DNA of 43,357 nt, taken from contig NZ_UPZP01000007.1 of NCBI RefSeq assembly GCF_900538805.1, forward strand, positions 1-43,357, written 5' to 3'. Under the pieces are notes generated by a model. The model made no database searches. It saw only the letters and a list, made by a program, of their open reading frames with translations, and had not been told where the DNA came from. Origin of the DNA: an uncultured Dialister sp. GTDB taxonomy: Bacteria; Bacillota; Negativicutes; Veillonellales; Dialisteraceae. The translations under genes were made by a program, and so were the position numbers. Every line of letters starts with the position of its first letter. Within the stretch, counting starts at the first letter, position 1. Of the stretch, positions 35,837-42,689 are shown one piece after another.

Positions 35837-36016
35837 GATATATTTAATTACGTAGTTAAATAAAAAATCTATAACCACAAATATACATTTTTCATAATAG
35901 CGTGGTAAATATTTATACAGTTGTTGCTCTTTCGCAACAATTGAATTGTAGAAATGTTACATACTGTTACATACTATTTCTTGGTGTTTCATAAATGTTT
36001 CATCATGTGTCATGAC
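35820..36016. other. AT-rich tract with six helically phased TGTTNCAT repeats
   Basis: The tract 35820-35950 is very AT-rich and holds an imperfect palindrome TTAATTACGTAGTTAA and a perfect TTGTTGC/GCAACAA hairpin. Next to it, TGTTACAT, TGTTACAT, TATTTCTT, TGTTTCAT, TGTTTCAT and TGTGTCAT begin at 35955, 35965, 35975, 35985, 35996 and 36006. The 10-11 bp spacing and neighbouring AT-rich DNA resemble a replication origin (iterons plus unwinding element) or a cooperative operator. Confidence 0.65.
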
Positions 36017-36044
36017 AAATCATAAACTGTATGCAGTGGGGAAA

Positions 36045-36600
36045 TTTGATGCACAGGGAAGGGGCTGGGATCGGGATCGAGATCGGGATCGAGATCGGGG
36101 CGGTGGTGGGCGTGCAGCTGCGAAGCGGCTGGGATCGAGGATTGAAGATCGAGATCGAGGCTGTGGGCGCCTTTTAATTTATATAAGGCGCCTCTTATGA
36201 TAAAACCATACAACCGCCCTTACGGGCGAATGGAAAACAAGCAAACCTCGCTTCGCTCGTTGGAAATGCACCCCTATCCCCGCCTGCGGCGGTACTTCCC
36301 CCGGAGGGGGAAGTTTGCTCTCTGCTTCCCTTAGTGCTAACTTAAGTTGCTCATTCTATAGCGACGCTAGGAGTTCCCCCTCCGGGGTGGCAAGGGAACT
36401 GGATTCGTAGGGAGCCCTTGGGCGACTGAGAATCCAGTGACACGCTTCACACCGTGGCAAAGGTGGTGCGTTAGCACCAAAAGGGGTGCATTTCCAACAC
36501 GCCGCAGGCGTGGTTGGCTTGTTTTCCCACGGGCGAAAGCCCGGTTGTATGGTTTTTCCCAGCCACCAGCTACAAGCTACCAGCCACCGGCTGCTTTGCT
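36045..36600. repeat. mosaic intergenic repeat block J
   Basis: No gene. It has 6-bp GGGATC/GAGATC units (36067-36100), then an AGCTGCGAAGCGGCT hairpin with more 6-mers. A 234-bp inverted-end element spans 36262-36495 (GGAAATGCACCCC to GGGGTGCATTTCC), with an ACTGGATTC...GAATCCAGT module inside. Hairpin cassettes of the GGTTGTATGGTTTT type and 7-bp CCAGCTA units follow. Confidence 0.8.
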
Positions 36601-36614
36601 GCCCCAGCCAATAC

Positions 36615-36645
36615 AAAAGCGCCGCCCCATCAAGGGCGGCGCTTT
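36615..36645 (-). terminator. terminator after the DUF1659 gene
   Basis: On the minus strand AAAGCGCCGCCC pairs with GGGGCGGCGCTTT and is followed by TTTTG. Confidence 0.85.
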
Positions 36646-36662
36646 ACTCACCTCCTAATCAT

Positions 36663-36887
36663 TCACGCTTCCGAAAGATCACCGGTATCTACGCGGCGTA
36701 CGCCGGACAGCGGGTAATTGGTAATTCCCGCAATCGCCTTGCCCGCATCCAGCAGTTCCTGGTCACCGGCATCCAGCTTGATATTGGAGAAGCTCAGACT
36801 TTTGATCTTCGCCGCTCCGGATGCTGTGGTGCCATCCTGCACACGGATCTGCAGTTTTACGTCAGTAATCGCCTTAGTAACAGCCAT
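36663..36887 (-). CDS. DUF1659-family small protein
   Basis: This 74-residue protein matches the DUF1659 pattern: an N-terminal MAVTKAITDVKLQIRVQDG, a middle KIKSLSFSNIKLDAGDQEL and a C-terminal AIAGITNYPLSGVRRVDT. These proteins of unknown function occur in Firmicutes, usually next to DUF2922, and often with YvrJ-type proteins and a sigma factor. The ATG at 36887 follows AAAGGAGGCTGCCT; a frame to 36944 is not favoured. A repeat block lies between this gene and its usual partner. Confidence 0.75.
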   Translation of the reverse strand: MAVTKAITDVKLQIRVQDGTTASGAAKIKSLSFSNIKLDAGDQELLDAGKAIAGITNYPLSGVRRVDTGDLSEA

Positions 36888-36944
36888 AGGCAGCCTCCTT
36901 TCTTTGTTTGTACTACTCATGATTTGTTCTTTAGGTAGAGTCAT

Positions 36945-37120
36945 TGTCTGTGAAAAGGTTCAAAGGGTTCATAGGGTTCAGAAGGTTCAAAGGGTTGTGG
37001 TATCGCCCTGCGGGCGATGAGTTTTGTATGCCGCCTGCCGGCGGCTCCTCGATCCCGATCCCGATCTTCGATCCCTGCTCTATTGCCTCCCCCCTCTCTC
37101 TCCTCACATGACTCCACTCC
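36945..37120. repeat. repeat block K between the DUF1659 and DUF2922 genes
   Basis: 9-bp GGTTCAAAG/GGTTCATAG/GGTTCAGAA units (about 36957-36997), a CGCCCTGCGGGCG hairpin, a GCCGCCTGCCGGCGGC hairpin, and 6-bp CGATCC units (37047-37076). Confidence 0.75.
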
Positions 37121-37121
37121 C

Positions 37122-37328
37122 TCAAGCCAGCTCTTCTTCCGTGGTGCTCATGATAACTGCTTTCTTGAAGCCGGTATATTCCGCGCCGGAGCGGGTTACC
37201 ATAATGGGCTGGATTTTTGCCACCGCCGCCTTTACTTCATCCAGTGTCAGTCCATCCTTCGGATTGGCAATGGTGATAGTAGCAGTGGCGTTGCTTCCTG
37301 CCGCAAACACAAGCTGCAGTGTCTTCAT
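37122..37328 (-). CDS. DUF2922-family small protein
   Basis: This 68-residue protein fits DUF2922: MKTLQLVFAAGSNATATITI, then NPKDGLTLDEVKAAVAKI, and a C-terminal FKKAVIMSTTEEEL. Function is unknown; it pairs with DUF1659 in many Firmicutes. The ATG follows GAAAGGAGGAATGTGA. A 38-bp promoter-like box lies 73 bp upstream, just past the end of the sigma gene. Confidence 0.78.
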   Translation of the reverse strand: MKTLQLVFAAGSNATATITIANPKDGLTLDEVKAAVAKIQPIMVTRSGAEYTGFKKAVIMSTTEEELA

Positions 37329-37400
37329 TCACATTCCTCCTTTCAGGGCACTTCGGATTTTCCATCCCGGGCCCTGGGATGTTCCGTTCATTTCACCCTC

Positions 37401-37438
37401 TACTATATAAATAGAAAAAAGAGCTTTTATGTGAACGT
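37401..37438 (-). promoter_or_regulatory. 38-bp promoter-like box, copy 1 (upstream of DUF2922 gene)
   Basis: Read on the minus strand: ACGTTCACATAAAAGC, TC, six T, CTATTTATATAGTA. It is 35 of 38 identical to the box at 38401-38438, in the same orientation. The position suits a promoter for DUF2922-DUF1659, and the two-block conservation (TTCACATAAAAGC and CTATTnATATAGTA) suits -35 and -10 elements of an alternative sigma factor, probably the one encoded next door. Confidence 0.65.
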
Positions 37439-37989
37439 CATGCAGCAAAAATTTCTTTAAATTCTCGGCTGGCCAGAAAAATTTTCCTTATACGCCGCAT
37501 ATATCCATAGATTCCGCAGCGGGAAACTTTCCTTTCTGCCGCAATTTCTTCCCATGTCATCCCGGAAAGACGTTTTCTTAATAACACTTTCTGCATTTCA
37601 GTAAGTGGAAAGCGGTTGATGAAGTCATGAAGTTCTTTTTCATCCATGTCATTCACATCATCAATCCCTCTGCTATTCAGGACCACATCGGCCACCCTTT
37701 CTGAAGATAGTTTCTTTTCGTGGGCTCGGCAGCATTTCACAGCACGCCATTTCAGTCTGGTCCTGATATAAGCTGAGAAAGGAACGCCTGCCTTGAAGTC
37801 GAACTGTGCTAAATCCTCGAAAAAGCAGAGCCATAGTTCCTGAGCCACATCCTCTGCATCCAGTGTTTTATAAGTCGTATGAGCCATCTTATAAATAGAT
37901 TCCTTAAACTGTTCGCATAATGTTTCCTTTGCCGCCATATCTCCCGCTCTGGCGCGGCGCACCAGTTCTTCAATAAAATCCTCCTTCAT
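37438..37989 (-). CDS. sigma-70-family RNA polymerase sigma factor (small, alternative)
   Basis: This 183-residue protein has region 2 (about residues 23-85, with DAEDVAQELWLCFFEDL and FSAYIRTRLKWRAV) and region 4 with a helix-turn-helix (MTWEEIAAERKVSRCGIYG, about 144-162). It lacks regions 1 and 3, as in ECF- or TcdR/SigO-like factors. No anti-sigma gene is visible. Of note, AAGGAGG lies just after the ATG (codons 2-3), not before it, so initiation may be unusual. Paired 38-bp boxes lie after this gene and 412 bp before it. Confidence 0.82.
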   Translation of the reverse strand: MKEDFIEELVRRARAGDMAAKETLCEQFKESIYKMAHTTYKTLDAEDVAQELWLCFFEDLAQFDFKAGVPFSAYIRTRLKWRAVKCCRAHEKKLSSERVADVVLNSRGIDDVNDMDEKELHDFINRFPLTEMQKVLLRKRLSGMTWEEIAAERKVSRCGIYGYMRRIRKIFLASREFKEIFAA

Positions 37990-38400
37990 CAGTCTTGGAC
38001 ACTTTCCCCGGCAATGCCGGACAAAGCGGCCCTTTTCATTCTATTCAGCCATTTCTATTTTTCTCTAAGGTCCGCTAAAAAACATTCATTGCACTACAAA
38101 AAGCCCGGTATCTCCAAATCAGCATGGAATGCCCAATGAGTTCGGTGTCTGCATGGTCTACGGCCGCTGCTGTACGGGGTACGACGGCGCGCGCCAGGCA
38201 TGAGTCTCCCGTCATTTCTGCATATATGGGGCTGATTTAGAGTCCTGGGTACTTTCTGTAGTTCATATTTTGATCCTTTCTGCAGATTGGATAGAAGGAA
38301 GCAAGGGGATCCCTGCGTCTCCGAAATGCCCTCTCCTGCGATGCCTAGGATTGACAGGAAAGCGCCTGTTTTCAGAATTGCCTTATAAACTTGGCCCTTC
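37990..38400. other. leader region of the sigma gene, no clear gene
   Basis: This stretch has few of the genome's repeats. On the minus strand AAAGGATCAAAAT precedes a 9-codon frame (near 38245), and an unsupported 46-codon frame lies at 38075-38215; neither has been recognised. If the 38-bp box at 38401-38438 is the sigma promoter, this would be a 400-nt leader, long enough for regulation. A CCGGCATTGCCGG hairpin lies just before the sigma start. Confidence 0.4.
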
Positions 38401-38438
38401 TACTATATTAATAGAAAAAATCGCTTTTATGTGAACGT
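38401..38438 (-). promoter_or_regulatory. 38-bp promoter-like box, copy 2 (upstream of sigma gene)
   Basis: Same as copy 1 except three bases: ACGTTCACATAAAAGC, GA, six T, CTATTAATATAGTA on the minus strand. It starts exactly 1000 bp from copy 1 and points toward the sigma gene, which would make the factor autoregulated. Confidence 0.6.
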
Positions 38439-38499
38439 GGGAAATAAAAAAATTCTTTTCTTCATTGTACGGAAAATGAAAAAAAGTTGCAAGAAAATA

Positions 38500-39363
38500 T
38501 CCCGCCTTTGGGGCGGGAATGGTTTTTAAGATTGACCGTTCTTTGGCGCTGAGGGTTGTGGTAGGCGCCTTCAAAAATAAAGGGGCGCCATGATAATAAA
38601 ACCAAACAACCGCGCCCTTGTCGCGAATAGAAAACAGGCAAACCTCGCTTAGGCTCGTTGGAAATACACCCCTTCTGCCGCCTGCGGCGGTTTCTCCCCC
38701 GGAGGGGGAGATTTGCTCTATGCTTCCCTTGGTGCTAACTTAAGTTGCTCATTTTATAGCATCGTTAAAACTTCCCCCTCCGGGGGAAGTACCGCCGTAG
38801 GCGGGGATAGGGGTGCATTTCCCCGCCCGAAGGGCGGTTGTATGGTTTTCCACGCCCGTAAGGCGGTTGCAAAGGTTTTATTGTCCCACCGCTTTAGCGG
38901 GGGAAAGGTGGTGGCGCCAGCCACCAAAGGGGGTGCCGCTTTTTCCTCGCCCGTCAGGGCGGTTGTATGGTTTTCCAACGAGCAAAGCGAGTTTGGCTTG
39001 TTTTCCTTCGGGCGATAGCCCGGTTGTATGGTTTTATCATACTGGCGCCCCTTCTCTTTGAAGGGCGCCCACCGCCCCCCCTGAGCGAAGCGATGCACCC
39101 CTTCTACACAACCCTTGGCACCGAGGGCCGAAGGCCCGATGGATGCCATACGCCCCTCTGCCGCGAAGCGGCAGGCCCCTACGGGAATGCTGCCGCCCCG
39201 CCAACCGGTATTTACTGCCATTGGCGTCACTTACTCCATGCACCGAGATCCTTCGCTGCGCTCAGGATGACGGTTGCCCGGCGGGGCTGTTCGATCCCGG
39301 TCCCGATCCCGATCCCGGCCGCGCCGTCAGGCGCCCCCCCGATCGCAGCCGCTTCGCGGCTGC
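38500..39363. repeat. mosaic intergenic repeat block L (left flank of the cobalamin genes)
   Basis: No gene. From 38551 to about 39175 it is a direct repeat of the block at 42850-43357. It contains GAGGGTTGTGGTAGGCGCC, the 163-bp inverted-end element (38660-38822), and a run of about six hairpin cassettes of the form stem-NNNA-stem plus GGTTGTATGGTTTT (38820-39040). The TTGGCACCGAGGGCC...GATGGATGCC stretch follows, then a CCGAGATCC...CTCAGGATGAC element (39243-39271), 6-bp CCCGAT units (39294-39318) and an AGCCGCTTCGCGGCT hairpin 1 bp past the cobC stop. Confidence 0.8.
38660..38822 (+). repeat. 163-bp element with inverted ends, orientation 1
   Basis: Ends GGAAATACACCCC and GGGGTGCATTTCC; inner inverted arms CTCCCCCGGAGGGGGAG and CTTCCCCCTCCGGGGGAAG; unpaired core contains GTGCTAACTTAAGTTGC. 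A copy with the core reversed lies at 42960-43122. Confidence 0.8.
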
Positions 39364-39990
39364 TCAGCTCCCGGACTTCAAATCCCCCAGGTGCTCCGTA
39401 TGATTCAGCATATAGAGTACATTCATATCGCCGGGGTAGATGATGACCTCCGAGATGCTGGCATTGGAGAGGGCCAGGTTCCAGGACCTTGCCAAAGGGA
39501 TGTCGATGAGGGCGCAGATGATGGTTCGCAGCGCCGCTCCGTGGCAGACGATGGCGTAGGTTTTGTTGTCTCCCCTTTGGATAATGCCATTTATGGCTTT
39601 CATGCAGCGCTCCTGGCATTCTTTGAAGGATTCGCCGTGAGGAAGCTTCATGGTGCCGGCGTCGTGGTACATGGCTTCGATCATGCCGGGCCAGATTTTT
39701 TCGATTTCGTCGTAGGTTTTTCCTTCCCAGTCGCCGAAGGAGAGTTCTTTGAGGTTTTCGTCTGTTTCCAGGGTCAGGTGGTGGCCTGCCGCAATGCCTT
39801 CAGCGGTTTTGGCGGCCCGCTGGAGGGGACTTGCGATGACGCCGTCCAGGTGGATGTCCTGGAACCAGGCCGCCGTTTTTTCGGCCTGGGCGAGGCCTTT
39901 TTCGCTCAGGGCCACGTCGGTGCGGCCCTGGTAGCGGCCGGAGCTGTTCCACAGGGTCTGGCCGTGCCGTACAAGGTAAAGTGTAATCAT
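39364..39990 (-). CDS. cobC: histidine phosphatase, probable alpha-ribazole phosphatase
   Basis: This 208-residue protein has the phosphoglycerate-mutase-like phosphatase signature LVRHGQT with nucleophile H9, SPLQRA, ELSFGDWEG and the second histidine H150 in VCHGAALR. CobC removes phosphate from alpha-ribazole-5'-phosphate (or from adenosylcobalamin-5'-phosphate) in the last steps of vitamin B12 assembly. The family alone is generic, but overlap with cobD and closeness to cobS support the role. The ATG follows GAGGTTTACCATCC and overlaps the cobD stop by 4 bp. Confidence 0.85.
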   Translation of the reverse strand: MITLYLVRHGQTLWNSSGRYQGRTDVALSEKGLAQAEKTAAWFQDIHLDGVIASPLQRAAKTAEGIAAGHHLTLETDENLKELSFGDWEGKTYDEIEKIWPGMIEAMYHDAGTMKLPHGESFKECQERCMKAINGIIQRGDNKTYAIVCHGAALRTIICALIDIPLARSWNLALSNASISEVIIYPGDMNVLYMLNHTEHLGDLKSGS

Positions 39991-41066
39991 GGATGGTAAA
40001 CCTCTTTCAATGCGTTAAGGAGCCGGTCGTTTTCTTCTCTTGTCCTGACGGCCAGGCGGAAGAAGGAGTCATCAAGGCCTTCGTAGTTGCCGCACTGGCG
40101 GATGAAGATGTCCTTTGGAAGGAGAAGTTTCTGTAAGTCGGCGGCGTCTTTGATGGAGCCGGTAAGTTTTAAAAGGATGAAATTGACACAGCCCGGGTAA
40201 ACCTTGAGCCCTTCAATTTCTGATAATTTCTCTGCGAAATATGTCCTCTCGGCGGCGCAGAAGGCCCGGGACTGCTTAATGTATTCCCTGTCTTTGGCGG
40301 CGTAGGTCATGTAGAGCTGGGCGGGGCCGTTCACGTTCCAGGGGATGAGCCGTTCTTTGAGCTTTTCCGTAAGCCGGGGGCAGGCGAAGGAGCAGCCGAT
40401 GCGAAGACCGGGAACGGCGTAGAATTTCGTTAAGGACATGATGACCACCAGGTGTGAATAAGTCTTTACGAAGGACCGGTAGGACAGGTTTCCTTCCACA
40501 AAATCGATGAAGGATTCGTCAATCACCACATAGCTCTCCCTTTCCTCCGCCAGGGTCATGACTTTTTGGAAATCGTCCTTTGAGAGAAGGCAGCCGTCCG
40601 GGTTGTTCGGGTGGCCCAGATAGAGGAGGGAGCCGGGAGCCATTTTCTTCTCCAGTTCGTCCATGGGCAGGGCAAATCCCCGGTCTTTGTCCAGTAGGAA
40701 ACTTTCCGTTTCCGCCCCCGCCGCTTCAGCGGAGAGGCGGTATTCGGAGAACGCCGGCGCCGGTACCAGCACTTTTTTCGGCTGCACCATGCGAAGGAGG
40801 GTGTACATGAGCTCGGTGGCCCCGTTTCCAAGGGCCATGGTGTCCTTGTCCATGCCGTAGGCAAGGGAAAGGGATTCTATCACGTCCCGGTCTTCCACGT
40901 CCGGGTAGCGGAGGGTTTCGATTTCCCAATAACGGGAAAGAGCCTTTCTCCCCAGGGGAGAAAGGCCGAGCGGATTGATGTTGATGCCGAAATCAAGGAT
41001 TTTATTTCTTTCGGCGGGGTCCAGGGAAAAGACGTCGCCGCCGTGCCTAGAGCTTTTCAAAGTCAT
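39987..41066 (-). CDS. cobD: threonine-phosphate decarboxylase
   Basis: This 359-residue PLP enzyme, of the histidinol-phosphate aminotransferase fold, turns L-threonine-O-3-phosphate into (R)-1-amino-2-propanol phosphate, the linker of cobalamin. Seen are the N-terminal DFGININPLGLSP, HPNNPDG, the PLP-binding DESFIDF (D183) and the lysine in SLTKFYAVPGLRIG (K214). The ATG at 41066 is preferred; a GTG three codons earlier (41075) is possible. It overlaps the end of the threonine kinase gene, so the two are probably coupled: the kinase makes its substrate. Confidence 0.9.
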   Translation of the reverse strand: MTLKSSRHGGDVFSLDPAERNKILDFGININPLGLSPLGRKALSRYWEIETLRYPDVEDRDVIESLSLAYGMDKDTMALGNGATELMYTLLRMVQPKKVLVPAPAFSEYRLSAEAAGAETESFLLDKDRGFALPMDELEKKMAPGSLLYLGHPNNPDGCLLSKDDFQKVMTLAEERESYVVIDESFIDFVEGNLSYRSFVKTYSHLVVIMSLTKFYAVPGLRIGCSFACPRLTEKLKERLIPWNVNGPAQLYMTYAAKDREYIKQSRAFCAAERTYFAEKLSEIEGLKVYPGCVNFILLKLTGSIKDAADLQKLLLPKDIFIRQCGNYEGLDDSFFRLAVRTREENDRLLNALKEVYHP

Positions 41067-41931
41067 GGATATCACACTTTCTGCACTGCATGCCCTGGTT
41101 CGTAATGTGCACCAGGTCCAGGAAGGAAATCCTCCCTTTCATTCTGTCATCAAGGAAATTTTTCACTGCCATGGCGTCCCGGTCCATGGGGAGAATGAGC
41201 CCCAGCACCGTGCCGCTGTGGGCGCAGATGACCCCTTTGCCTCCCCTTTCCATTCCAAGATGGTAGAAATCGGCAAGTGGTTTCTTGAAGAGGATTTTCT
41301 GGTTGGCAAAGGAGCTCATGGACGCAGCTTTGCCGATGAGGTCCAGGGACTTTTGGGAGATGCCCTCTTTAAAAAGAGAAAGGGCCTCTGCCATTTTCTT
41401 TTCGTTGCTCCTCTGCAGGTCCACCAGACCCACGCGGGAGTTGAACTGCATGGTGTCCACTTCCCCGCCGCAGTCGTAAATCAAAATCTGCATGGCAGGG
41501 CAGATTCCCATTTCCCGGATGAGCCGGCCTTCGCGGTAGTCAAACTGCACCACCCCTTTGAAAAAGGTGGCGTCGCTGGGTTCGATGGAAAGGGCAATCT
41601 CCGCGATTTCCCGCTCCGACAGCTTCCTGCCGCAGGCAAGGGCCGCTGCCTGGGCGGCGGCGCTGATATCGGCGGTGCTGGAAGCCATGCCCTTCCCCTT
41701 TTGGATATGGGACCGGAGCTTCAGGGGCACCGGATTTCCTTCCCCCAGGTAGGCCAGGGTCTTCTCCACCGCCGAAAGGGCCTTGGGCGGAAGCCTGTCC
41801 CCTTCCCCCTCAAAGCCGGAGAGTGCATAGGAAAAACGGTCTATGGGACAGGTCACCATAAAGGAGGAACCTTCTATATATCCCTGAATGAACTCGCCGC
41901 AGGATCCCGGCGAGCTTACAACATATGCCAT
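41047..41931 (-). CDS. pduX: L-threonine kinase (GHMP kinase, PduX-like)
   Basis: This 294-residue protein begins SSPGSCGEFIQGYIEG, the start pattern of PduX-type GHMP kinases, and has the ATP-loop KGKGMASSTADISAAAQ (about residues 93-109). The reaction makes L-threonine-O-3-phosphate from L-threonine and ATP for cobalamin linker synthesis. It lies between cobS and cobD, overlapping both, which strongly supports the assignment. The ATG lies behind AGGGGGAATCT. Confidence 0.88.
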   Translation of the reverse strand: MAYVVSSPGSCGEFIQGYIEGSSFMVTCPIDRFSYALSGFEGEGDRLPPKALSAVEKTLAYLGEGNPVPLKLRSHIQKGKGMASSTADISAAAQAAALACGRKLSEREIAEIALSIEPSDATFFKGVVQFDYREGRLIREMGICPAMQILIYDCGGEVDTMQFNSRVGLVDLQRSNEKKMAEALSLFKEGISQKSLDLIGKAASMSSFANQKILFKKPLADFYHLGMERGGKGVICAHSGTVLGLILPMDRDAMAVKNFLDDRMKGRISFLDLVHITNQGMQCRKCDIHDFEKL

Positions 41932-42668
41932 AGATTCCCCCTGGTTATCAAAACAAAAAGGAGCGCCAGGAAAACTTCGGTCACCTGGTTCACAAAGCCG
42001 TAGGTATCACCGGTGGTGCCGCCGATTTTCCCCACAATCCAGCGGTTCAGGTACAGCCCCAGAAAAAGGGCCGCCCCCGCCAGTACAAGATACAGAAATC
42101 CGAAATACAGCGCCGGCAGCAGCGCAAAAACAGAGGCCATGGCCACCGCATGCTTCGGCCGGTACGCCGAAAAAGCCTTCCCCATGCCGTAGGGCCGGGC
42201 ATAGGGAAATTCACAGATGCTGATCACCAGATTCAGCCGCCCCAGCGTAGGCGCCGCAATGAGGAGCGGATAGAGAGACGTCTCCACGGACCCCAGGGAC
42301 AGGGTGTACAGATTGATGAAAATGATGATGGACAGCATGCCAAAGGAACCGATGAGACTGTCCTTCATGATTTCCAAAGACCGCTCCCGGGACCTGCCCG
42401 AAAACAGCCCGTCCGACGAATCCATCAGCCCGTCAGCCAGGGTGCCGCCTGATATAAAAAGCTCTCCCAACACAATGAGGAAGGCCGTCAGATAAGGCAT
42501 ATCCAAAGGCTTCAGGAGGAAATAAATGAGGCACATAAAGGCCCCGATAATCCATCCGTATATGGGAAAAAAGACCACGCTCTTCCCGAATTCCTCATCC
42601 TTCCACACTGTCTCGTTCGAAACATGGATGCGGGTGAGAAACTGGAGACCGACTAAAAATGAGTTCAT
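41916..42668 (-). CDS. cobS: adenosylcobinamide-GDP ribazoletransferase (cobalamin synthase)
   Basis: This 250-residue inner-membrane enzyme joins adenosylcobinamide-GDP with alpha-ribazole (phosphate), the final ring-plus-nucleotide step. It has the N-terminal FLVGLQFLTRIHV, the Asp-rich catalytic stretch DGLMDSSDGLFSGRSRERSLEI split across about residues 80-100, and several hydrophobic helices. A longer frame to 42809 is derived from repeats, so the ATG at 42668 is chosen, although the ribosome site before it is weak (AGTTGGTG). It is the first gene of the overlapping cob cluster; no cobU or cobT is in the window. Confidence 0.9.
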   Translation of the reverse strand: MNSFLVGLQFLTRIHVSNETVWKDEEFGKSVVFFPIYGWIIGAFMCLIYFLLKPLDMPYLTAFLIVLGELFISGGTLADGLMDSSDGLFSGRSRERSLEIMKDSLIGSFGMLSIIIFINLYTLSLGSVETSLYPLLIAAPTLGRLNLVISICEFPYARPYGMGKAFSAYRPKHAVAMASVFALLPALYFGFLYLVLAGAALFLGLYLNRWIVGKIGGTTGDTYGFVNQVTEVFLALLFVLITRGNLWHML

Positions 42669-42689
42669 ATTGACACCAACTATATATAA

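Noticed and set aside
35820..35950. XerCD dif site in the AT-rich tract
   Set aside because: No match to the two conserved arms of known dif sites.
38383..38574. 63-residue minus-strand frame covering the 38-bp box
   Set aside because: It has no ribosome site and overlaps the promoter-like box that is conserved at a second site outside any such frame.
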